Assembly (NCBI GenBank): GCA_027620595.1
Contig: JAQCDI010000115.1
Span: 1-7,849, forward strand
DNA length: 7,849 bases
From: Bacteroidota bacterium
Lineage (GTDB): Bacteria; Bacteroidota; Rhodothermia; Rhodothermales; UBA10348
Reading direction: 5' to 3'
The position numbers were made by a program, and so were the translations under genes. The notes below the pieces were generated by a model. It was given only the letters and a program-made list of their open reading frames with translations. It was not told the DNA's origin and searched no databases. The number at the start of each line of letters is the position of its first letter. The first letter of the stretch is position 1. Shown piece after piece: positions 1-6,700 of the stretch.

Positions 1-15
1 CGGGCTCTTTGCCCG
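1..15. other. Short hairpin at the window edge
   Basis: A perfect 5-bp inverted repeat, CGGGC and GCCCG with a 5-nt TCTTT loop, opens the window. It overlaps the palindrome GCCCGGGC at 11-18. It could be the visible half of a longer terminator of an upstream gene that lies outside the window. No T-tract follows it on the plus strand, so a terminator role is only a guess. Confidence 0.2.
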
Positions 16-78
16 GGCCGCCCACATGCATGATGAACGCCTTTATTTGGCCTCCAGTTGCGTTTTTCAGCGGTTTGT

Positions 79-104
79 CTGTGGAGCTGCCCTGTGGAGC
101 CGAG
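79..104 (+). repeat. Two 13-bp direct repeats in the sigma gene leader
   Basis: The 9-mer CTGTGGAGC occurs at 79-87 and again at 92-100, a 13-bp period, about 80-100 bp before the sigma factor start codon. The second copy extends to CTGTGGAGCCGA, and the same 12-mer recurs at 914-925 near the end of the sigma gene. The leader pair could be a regulator binding site. No clear -35/-10 or Bacteroidota-type -33/-7 promoter could be assigned around it, so the role is unknown. Confidence 0.3.
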
Positions 105-127
105 GGCGGCATGGCGATTGAGAAGAC

Positions 128-148
128 GGGGGTGGGCGGGAATCCCCC
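128..148 (+). other. G-run/C-run hairpin in the sigma gene leader
   Basis: A run of five G (128-132) and a run of five C (144-148) can pair around a G-rich loop. The hairpin would end 29 nt before the ATG at 178. Two further G-runs lie in the loop. In a transcript this would be a stable leader structure that might modulate translation, which here has no Shine-Dalgarno help. It could also be chance in GC-rich DNA. Confidence 0.3.
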
Positions 149-177
149 TCCTACCGCCAACACAAACCGCCATTGCC

Positions 178-945
178 ATGGAAACGCTGAACGGAGCTGA
201 TCATCGGGCCGTCGTCTATCACGAACAGGCTTGTCAACAACACCGCGATGCGGTGGTCTTTGCCATCGAACCGATCATCCGGTCCATCATATCCAAGATC
301 TCTCGCCCTGGCGACGATCTGGCCCAGCCCGATGAGCTCTTCAACGTGGGCGTCGTGGCGGCACTCCAGGCCCTGGATCAGTTCGATCCGGGAATCAATC
401 TGCGCTTCGTCACTTTTGCCTACCCCCGCATCCGCGGAGAGATCATCGACTTCCTTCGCCGGCTTGATCCGCTGCCGCGCCGTCGGCGTGCCAAGGTGGC
501 GCACGAGCGCGAAGTCACACAGCACCTGGCCCAGTGTTTCGGAGACGAACCTTCAGAGGGTGCGGTGGCCGAAGCCATGCATGTTTCCATCTCCGAGTTG
601 CGAGTGATCCGTTGCGATGCGACGCGCCGCTTTGTTGACTCCCTGGACGTCGTCAGGGACGAGGAGCAGGGACTTCGGCTGGTGGATATGCTCGAGGATG
701 TTGAAGCCCGCGAGGGATTCGACAAGATGGATTGGGAAGATATCCGCCGCCATCTGGATGCCTGCTCCGATGTCCTGGAAGAGCGGGATCGCATGATCCT
801 GGAGCTCTACTTCGGAGAATCGCTGACGCTCAGTGAAATCGGCAGCCTGCTTTCCATCTCCGAGGCCCGCGTTTCACAGCTTCGCCGGGGCGCACTCGAC
901 CGGCTGGCCCGGGCTGTGGAGCCGACACTGCGCTGGGCAGCCTGA
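178..945 (+). CDS. FliA/WhiG-family RNA polymerase sigma factor
   Basis: This encodes a 255-residue alternative sigma factor of the sigma-70 class, which would direct core RNA polymerase to a special promoter set. Sigma region 2 spans about residues 29-98, with the typical DELFNVG, ALDQFDPG and RIRGEIIDFLRR segments. Region 3 is about 104-150. Region 4 is about 196-245, with the helix-turn-helix LTLSEIGSLLSISEARVSQL. The RIRG motif and the ARVSQLRRGALDRL end are closer to FliA/WhiG/SigF-type factors than to RpoD, and region 1.1 is absent. The usual tryptophan of the FliA DWxPRSVR stretch is missing; here it reads RLDPLPRRRRAK. The ATG at 178 is preferred over upstream in-frame starts (58 onward) because the added residues are low-complexity Arg/Pro/Trp with no family likeness. 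No Shine-Dalgarno is seen. No flagellar or anti-sigma gene is visible, so its regulon is unknown. It converges on the next gene with a 9-bp gap. Confidence 0.88.
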   Translation: METLNGADHRAVVYHEQACQQHRDAVVFAIEPIIRSIISKISRPGDDLAQPDELFNVGVVAALQALDQFDPGINLRFVTFAYPRIRGEIIDFLRRLDPLPRRRRAKVAHEREVTQHLAQCFGDEPSEGAVAEAMHVSISELRVIRCDATRRFVDSLDVVRDEEQGLRLVDMLEDVEAREGFDKMDWEDIRRHLDACSDVLEERDRMILELYFGESLTLSEIGSLLSISEARVSQLRRGALDRLARAVEPTLRWAA

Positions 946-968
946 CGCAAGGCGTCAGTTGGTTGCCC
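935..968. terminator. Hairpin spanning both convergent stop codons
   Basis: CTGACGC (942-948) and GCGTCAG (952-958) form a perfect 7-bp stem with a 3-nt loop. A second stem pairs 935-941 with 962-968 (one G-U pair in the plus-strand transcript, A-C mismatch in the minus one), separated by a 3-nt bulge at 959-961. The TGA stops of the sigma gene (943-945) and of the minus-strand gene (957-955) sit in opposite arms of the inner stem. A bidirectional transcript-end structure fits the convergent layout. No T-tract follows on either strand, so it is not a textbook intrinsic terminator and may instead protect mRNA 3' ends. Confidence 0.5.
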
Positions 969-1521
969 CGGTACCCGTCTCGGGAGCCTGGACAGAGAAT
1001 TGGAGGACCTGCTGCAGCTCCTGCCGATATCCCGTTTCAGGATTGACCAGAGAGAGGGTCACCAGACGGCTCTGGAAGGGGATGGCACCGGCGTCGGGAT
1101 CTACCACCAGGGTATACTCGATCCGGCGCCCGTTTTCCAGGCCACGGCGCATGTTGTTGATCAGACGACGGGGTCGGGTCGAGTCGTCAAGACGCACGCC
1201 TCCCAGGGAGCTGCCGATCGAAGACTCCACCCAGAGCTGCAACTGCACACCCGGGGGCAGCGGCTCTTCGAGGCGCGCCTCGAGATGGACCCGATCCACA
1301 TTGGTCGTCAGATTGTAGTACGTCGTTGCGTCCTGGACCGTGGTCGTCCGGCCGGGCTCCAACACCCCAAAGAGGGGCATGGGATCTCCCGAGATGGCCA
1401 TGACCGTAATCGGTTCGATCCCGACCACTACCCGGTGCGAAGCCGAGGTCTGCGCCATGGCTGTGCCGACGGGAATCAGCAGCAGCAGGAGCAGGATGTG
1501 CCGACGGGAGGCGGGTGTCAT
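955..1521 (-). CDS. Small exported beta-rich protein, unknown function
   Basis: The product has 188 residues. It begins with a clear signal peptide: basic MTPASRRH, a Leu-rich core, then AMA before Q24, giving predicted cleavage after Ala23 with Gln at +1. The mature part has no cysteine and alternates short hydrophobic strands. Landmarks are HRVVVGIEPITVMAISG (29-45), YYNLTTNVDRVHLEA (68-82), PLPPGVQLQLWVES (88-100), a GSSLGGVRL turn (103-111), RRIEYTLVV (132-140) and a final VTLSLV strand (154-159). This resembles single-domain beta-sandwich proteins of the DUF4402 or fimbrial-like kind, but I cannot assign a family. It is probably periplasmic or surface exposed; no T9SS tail or lipobox is seen. 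The ATG at 1521 is chosen over the in-frame one at 1626 because the signal peptide starts there. It lies downstream of the CBM and propeller genes on the same strand, after a 248-bp gap with its own candidate control sites. Confidence 0.75.
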   Translation of the reverse strand: MTPASRRHILLLLLLIPVGTAMAQTSASHRVVVGIEPITVMAISGDPMPLFGVLEPGRTTTVQDATTYYNLTTNVDRVHLEARLEEPLPPGVQLQLWVESSIGSSLGGVRLDDSTRPRRLINNMRRGLENGRRIEYTLVVDPDAGAIPFQSRLVTLSLVNPETGYRQELQQVLQFSVQAPETGTGATN

Positions 1522-1769
1522 GGGAGTCTGCGGGTTGGGGCGGTCCGACACCGGAGAGCACGAATAAGATCCGTTTTTTTGTTTTCGGTTCGCCCCCGGA
1601 AGTTGTGCATGCGCAAGACTGCTCAATCTCGGTGGTAATCGGAGGTAATCCTGTGCGTAGTTCTACGTAATCCGGCCGAAACGAGGTTCAGAACCGGCCG
1701 TTCGGGACGATTCCGCAGCGCTCGTCGGCGTCCCGCACGGCGATGATTCCGAAGAGCCTCGGCGCGTTC
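1522..1769 (-). promoter_or_regulatory. Long intergenic region before the small exported gene
   Basis: This 248-bp gap has no credible ORF. It holds the 3' end region of the CBM gene (about 1676-1769) and the 5' region of the small exported gene. An A7 tract (minus strand, 1580-1574) lies 53-59 nt before the ATG and is the most AT-rich stretch nearby. Nearby TTATTCG (minus strand) is only a poor -10 or -7 match. At 1676-1705, CCGAA and TTCGG enclose the nested dyad GGTTC-A-GAACC (1685-1695), about 65-94 nt past the CBM gene stop. It might mark a transcript end but lacks a T-tract. Confidence 0.4.
1631..1672 (-). promoter_or_regulatory. Three phased GTAATC boxes and a dyad
   Basis: GTAATC (GATTAC on the coding strand) occurs at 1635-1640, 1645-1650 and 1667-1672. 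The start-to-start spacings are 10 and 22 bp, close to one and two helical turns, so all three face the same side of the helix. The first two lie in near-identical tandem 10-mers, GGTGGTAATC and GGAGGTAATC. Between boxes two and three is the dyad CGTAG-TT-CTACG (1656-1667). The array is 110-150 bp upstream of the small exported gene, where an activator or response-regulator site would be plausible. The binding protein is unknown. Confidence 0.45.
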
Positions 1770-3626
1770 CTATTTCTGCAGAATGACCTTCTGCGTCTGC
1801 ACCGCGCCCGATTCGGGCAGCATGCGCACCAGGTAGACGCCAGACGCGAGATCCGACCCATCGATGCGGGCCTGATGGGATTGCCCGGCCGCCGCAAAGC
1901 CGTCAAACAGGATTCCCTGGCTTCTTCCAAGCATGTCGAAGAGCTCGATGCGCACCTGCTGGGACTGACCCACTTCGAAGGATATGCTCGATTGCGGATT
2001 GAAGGGGTTCGGCCAGGCGGGATCTAGACGCGAAATCAACGGAAGTTCAGAGGCTTCCTCATTGTCCACCGAAGCCATGCGCTGACTGAAGACGCAGATG
2101 TTGCCTCCGAAATTGCAGCCGTTGGGCTTGTCCCAGGTCCCGGCATGCGTGCCCAGTACGTTAAGACGTACGCTGGCGCCAGGGAGGATGCAGTTGGTGG
2201 TTGCATCAGGCACGACGCGGTAGTTGCCCCCCACGAACTGCCAGGTGATACGGACGCCTGAGGTGCCGCTCAGCATGTTCGTGATGGCCATGCCGTCCAC
2301 GAGGTTGAACTCGAGGGCCCAGTTCTTTATCGGCGCAGCAGTGTCGTTGTTGACGATGTCGAGGAAAGCCACGAAGGTCGAAGCGCGGACATCGATGAAG
2401 CGGAAATTGACCTGCGGCAGGAGCCCCGAAGCGGAGCTGGCGCAGGTCACGGCGCCACCGCCCGTGTCGCCGCCCCCGGTGTCTCCTCCGCCCGTATCGC
2501 CACCGCCCGTGTCGCCGCCGTCGTCTTCGACGTCATTGTCCACAGCGTCCAGGATCTGCAGCTTGATGGCGCAGCGCACCGAATTAAGCGTGCAGGTCGT
2601 CGGCACGTCCAGGCTGTCCGAATACGTGCCCCGGATGGCAAACGTATACTCGCTCTCGGGCATGATCCGGCCACGACCGAAGGCCGGCCGGATGGTGTAG
2701 CGGGACCCCGACCGTTCCAGGATCATGTCATCGGCTTCCGTGATGAAGTTGTCCATCGTGAAGCGCAGCACCCAGCTTGAAAGCTCGTTCTTGGTGGGAT
2801 TCTCGATGCGGATATAGCCCTCCCACTCCGTTTCGGTCACTTCTCCGAGCTTGAAGAAGACGCTCAGGTCAGGAATGTCGACCAGTGCATCGGGCGCCTG
2901 GAAGGTGCAGCTCACCCCGTTGAGGCGACAGTTCGCGGGCGTGCTCGGAACGCCAGAGTGGACGCCCCGGAACGGGATGAGGACAAAGTCGTGCGCGTCC
3001 ACACGATCGGTGTGGGCGTTGCCGTAGAGCTGGTATTCCGTGCCCGAGCGGTTCCAGATCACCTCTTCGATCTCCATGACCTGGGAGGGCGTCGTGAACT
3101 GCAGACCCCAAGTGGCCGGGAATACGTGGTCCGTCGGATTCTGGACGAAGATGTAGCCCGTGTACGTGGTGAAGTCGTAGTCCTCGATCCAGGCCGATAC
3201 GATCATCTCCGAGGGAGAAGCCGTTTCCAGGACTGCGTCCGGATGGAGCTGCATGCTGCACGAGGCGCCGTTGAAGAAGCAGCTGCGAGGAATTTCCGGA
3301 TCGGCGCCATAGGCCACACCCGTTATCGTGAACCAGACCACCTCCCCGGGGCGGATGGTCCGGGTCCATCCCTGTCCCTTGACCGTGAAGACGTTCTGGA
3401 ATTCGCTCCAGGCGGCATGCTCGATACCGCTCACATGCTGATCCATGCGGAACGTCATTTCCCAGCCCGATAGCGGCGTGCTCGTCATGTTGGTGAGCAT
3501 GACGTGGGCCGTGTATTGTCCCTCGTGGACGGTCTCCACGGTATAGACCACCCGCACCTGGGCCGACGCGGACGCCGCCCAGAAGAGCAGGAAAAAGAAA
3601 GCAGCAAGAGCCGGGAAACGGCGCAT
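1770..3626 (-). CDS. T9SS-exported protein with four CBM2-like domains
   Basis: The product has 618 residues. A signal peptide (residues 1-22, ending SASA) leaves Gln23 at the mature N terminus. Four modules follow, each an Ig-like beta sandwich with a core Trp (W55, W173, W285, W436) and ending in a C-x6-C motif: CFFNGASC (116-123), CRLNGVSC (233-240), CTLNSVRC (345-352) and CNFGGNIC (504-511). This end motif and the W-x-[LM]-x-F strand resemble carbohydrate-binding module family 2 (CBM2), so binding to cellulose, chitin or another glycan is the likely role. Modules three and four are joined by an acidic then Gly-Asp-Thr-rich linker (about 360-395). The last 90 residues (AWPNPFNP, ELFDMLGRS, SGVYLVRM, QKVILQK) are a T9SS type A sorting domain, implying export through the outer membrane and probable surface attachment. 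No glycosidase, lyase or esterase domain is present. A structural or adhesive role, or a binding partner of separate enzymes, is inferred. Confidence 0.8.
   Translation of the reverse strand: MRRFPALAAFFFLLFWAASASAQVRVVYTVETVHEGQYTAHVMLTNMTSTPLSGWEMTFRMDQHVSGIEHAAWSEFQNVFTVKGQGWTRTIRPGEVVWFTITGVAYGADPEIPRSCFFNGASCSMQLHPDAVLETASPSEMIVSAWIEDYDFTTYTGYIFVQNPTDHVFPATWGLQFTTPSQVMEIEEVIWNRSGTEYQLYGNAHTDRVDAHDFVLIPFRGVHSGVPSTPANCRLNGVSCTFQAPDALVDIPDLSVFFKLGEVTETEWEGYIRIENPTKNELSSWVLRFTMDNFITEADDMILERSGSRYTIRPAFGRGRIMPESEYTFAIRGTYSDSLDVPTTCTLNSVRCAIKLQILDAVDNDVEDDGGDTGGGDTGGGDTGGGDTGGGAVTCASSASGLLPQVNFRFIDVRASTFVAFLDIVNNDTAAPIKNWALEFNLVDGMAITNMLSGTSGVRITWQFVGGNYRVVPDATTNCILPGASVRLNVLGTHAGTWDKPNGCNFGGNICVFSQRMASVDNEEASELPLISRLDPAWPNPFNPQSSISFEVGQSQQVRIELFDMLGRSQGILFDGFAAAGQSHQARIDGSDLASGVYLVRMLPESGAVQTQKVILQK
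2455..2514 (-). repeat. 15-bp tandem repeat encoding the GDTGG linker
   Basis: Four tandem 15-bp units, starting at 2455, 2470, 2485 and 2500, encode GDTGG repeats in the linker between CBM-like modules three and four. Units one and four are identical; the middle two differ at a few positions. The 15-bp length keeps the reading frame, so slippage could lengthen or shorten the linker without breaking the protein. Gly/Asp/Thr-rich stretches are typical of flexible spacers between carbohydrate-binding modules. Confidence 0.85.
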
Positions 3627-3647
3627 GGGCTCGGCATGGAACAGCCC
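3627..3647 (-). promoter_or_regulatory. Hairpin abutting the CBM gene start codon
   Basis: GGGCT (3627-3631) and AGCCC (3643-3647) form a 5-bp stem with an 11-nt loop that ends directly against the ATG at 3626-3624. No purine-rich Shine-Dalgarno lies in the 111-bp gap to the propeller gene. The hairpin could affect ribosome access. No convincing promoter or intrinsic terminator was found in the rest of the gap; a T5 tract (minus strand, 3715-3711) follows a stretch with only weak pairing. Confidence 0.3.
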
Positions 3648-3737
3648 GGAGGCGTTCCTGTGGGATGGACGTGGGCTGGCGGCGGTGCGTCCTGTAATGT
3701 GGGTACGAGGAAAAACGCCGGAATTGCTTTCGCCCCG

Positions 3738-6700
3738 TCAGCGAATATGCACGACCGATCGTGTCACGGTTCCCTCGGGAGTGCCCACGCGGATCCAGTA
3801 GGCTCCCGGAACCAACGCTCCGGCTTCCCAGCCGACTTCCTGCCGACCGGCCGGCACCGCGCCATCAAAGAGCGTGGCCACCCGCCGCCCCTGCACATCG
3901 AAGACCTCCACCCGGGCCGTGGTCGATACCGGGGCCGTCCAGGTGATCGTCAGGGACTGCGAGAAGGGATTCGGCCAGGCCGATCCAATCTCCAGGCGTA
4001 GCGGGAGCGTTGGCTCTTCTTCCGTTTCCGTCGGCACCGAGCCTACCGGAAGCGTCCATACCCCCCGACCGTGGGTGGCCAGCACCACCTCGTCGTCGAG
4101 CAGGCGGATCTGCCAGATGGCCACGGCAGGTAAGCCGTTGTCGGCCAGCTGCCAGGTGGCGCCATCGTCCAGGGATTCGATCAGCCCGATCTCGGTGGCG
4201 GCCCAGAGGACGGGCGAACCGGGGAAATCGAGCACATCGTAGGTCGTGACGTCGGGGAATCCGTTGGGACTCACGACACCGGTACCCGTCCAACCCAGGA
4301 AGCCGCTCAGGTCTTCCCAGGTTTCGCCGCCGTCCCGGCTTCGGATGAGCTTGGGGTCGCCGAAGAAGCCGAACGTGGCGTAGACGGTGTTCGCATCCTC
4401 ATGGCTCGAGTTGAGTCCGGCCAGGCGACCGGGCGCCCAGGAGGGCGAGGTGGTCGAGGAAAAGGTTTCCCCGTCGTTGGTCGAGCGCTGCAGCGCGCCG
4501 GCGTGGTCACTGCCACTGGCTGTCGGATCCATTTCATAGCCGGCCCAGACCACTTCGCCATCCGCGTTCGAAACGTGTACCCGGCCGCTGCCCCCATAGC
4601 CCCATTCGGCGGCGGGAATGGGTCGCAGTTGCCAGGATCCGGCGAAGTTGCTCGAGCGCCAGACGCCTTTGCTGCCCAGGGTGTAGATCACGTCCGAGTT
4701 GTCTGCGCGGGCCGACAGGCTTGTAAGGAATTGCGCACATCCGCAGTCCGAGCCCGTGTCGGCCAAGCCGATGATGGCATCCTGGAAGCTCTGACCACCG
4801 TTCAGGCTGCGCCGAAAATGGCTGTATTGGGACGTTGTGATCATGCGTTGGTCGTCCTGTTTGTGCCAAAGCACATCAAAGCCATCCCCCCCGCCGGCGC
4901 CGAACCAGGCCGATGTCGGCCCGGGGTTGCCGAGCGATCGCCACGAGCCATTGTCCTGGGTGCCGCCGAGGTAGATGGTTCGCCCCGGTTTCTTGTCCAC
5001 GCCGTAGAACTGGGTCGTGTTGTAGCCACGGAAGCGTCCCACCCAGTTCTGGCCAGCATCATTGGAGACGAAAACCCCGCCGTCGTTGCCCAGCACAAGA
5101 CGCACATCCGAGGCCAATGGGCCGGTGGATACCGAGCGCATCACGTGCTGGTCCACATGGACACCCGATCCGATGGACGTCAAGTTGCCCTGCAGGGCCT
5201 GGCGCTGACGCCAGGTGAAGCGCAGCAATGATTCCGGCAGCTCCTCCGGGTTCCAGGTGGCACCCGTGGCCAGGATGGGCCAGAAGAAATAGGCCAGGTC
5301 GGTGCGTACCCCCCCGTTCTGGGCCAACGCGGCATCCGGAACGCTGCCGGTATAGTCCCGCGCCGAAATAAGCACGTATTCCCGATCCAGGTTGTCCGAG
5401 TTGAACAGGCTCAGGTCGAACGCTCCGTTGTCCTCGCGGTCGCGGAAAGAGACACCCAGCTGGCGGTCGTTGTCCACATCCCATACCTCAAAGGGCACGC
5501 TGACGTAGTCCCGGTACGGATAGTCGGCAAAGTTCACGCCGGAGGTGTCCCGCGGCACGAAGCGATGCGCCATCTGGGATCGGCCGGGACCGAAGCGTAC
5601 TTCGACGGAGACCATGTCCTCGGGCTGGATCGTGCTTTCGTCCTCCTGCGTCCCCACGCGCAGTCCACCCCTCAGGTGCGCGGCGCTGAAGTTGACGAAG
5701 GACAGGAAGGACTCCGTATTGATCTCCTCGGCATTCTGGAGGAACCCCGCCTGGGTTGTTCCGGCGGTCCGCTGGGCCCGATACAGGTCGATTCCGCCCA
5801 GGAAGACCCGATCCTTGTCCTTGGGATGGGGATGGACCATCAGGTCGTACCAGCCCTGGGAGCCGGCGATGTCGCTCAGCGTGGTGCCCGGCGCCGCCAG
5901 ATACGGCATCCAGAGCTCCCCTCCGTCGTCGGACTGGTAGACCGGATCCACGCCGTCAGCATTCTCTACCAGAGCATAGATCAGTCCCGGCTCCAGGGGT
6001 GATGTACCCAGTTCGATCCGTGCTCCGGACTCGGCTTCCTCCAGTCCGGCGTTCGAGGGCGCCCACGTGATGCCCGCATCGGTGGATTTCCACACGCCGG
6101 TGCCGTCCTCCACGGCCCATTGGATGGAGAAATTGCCGGGTTGTTCGAGCACCTGATAGAACCCCCAGAACCCGGATGTCTCCAGGACACGGGTCCAGGA
6201 AGCGCCACCGTCCCCGGATCGCCAGATGCCCGTGCGTGTGGCGGCCACGACCAGGTCGGGATCCTCGGGGGAGACGATGACGCGATTGACGAAGAGGAAG
6301 TCCCGGCCGCCCGAAGTCGAAGGCAGGAAGTGCCAGCTGCGCCCTCCATCGGTGCTCTTGAGGATGCCGTCCCCGATCGAGGCATCGGCATTGGGGAAAC
6401 CCTCCCCCGTCCCGGCATACATCACGGCCGGCTCGGAAAGCGCCTGGGCTATCGACGTCACGGACAGGCGCGGAGCATCGTCCGTCGTTGGCGTCCAGGT
6501 CAGCCCAGCGTCCTCACTGCGCCAGATCCCGCCGCCCACGGACCCGGCAAGCAGGGTATTTCCGGTCGGATCGGCAATATCGATCACCAGACCCCGGGTT
6601 CGCCCCCCGACATTTCCGGGTCCACGTTCCATCCACGGCAGCGGTGTCGAGCCGCCCTTGCGTGCCACCTGCAGGGCCGCGAACGCCCTGCGGCGATAGC

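Noticed and set aside
58..177. Upstream in-frame start for the sigma factor
   Set aside because: The added 40 residues are Arg/Trp/Pro-rich, overlap the leader repeats and hairpin, and extend beyond the family's usual N terminus.
1552..1580. Plus-strand intrinsic terminator before the T7 run at 1574-1580
   Set aside because: Only a 4-bp stem (CGGA with TCCG) with a 14-nt loop precedes the T-run, and no plus-strand gene ends nearby; the sigma gene stops about 600 bp earlier.
1000..1638. Plus-strand ORF of 212 codons opposite the small exported gene
   Set aside because: It has no signal, domain or sensible start. The minus-strand reading has a clean signal peptide and beta-strand pattern.
2224..2700. 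Plus-strand ORF with PPVSP repeats
   Set aside because: The Pro-rich repeat is the antisense reading of the GDTGG-encoding 15-bp units in the CBM gene.
4401..5231. Plus-strand ORF of 276 codons
   Set aside because: It is fully antisense to the propeller gene, with composition typical of a shadow frame in GC-rich DNA and no recognisable motif.
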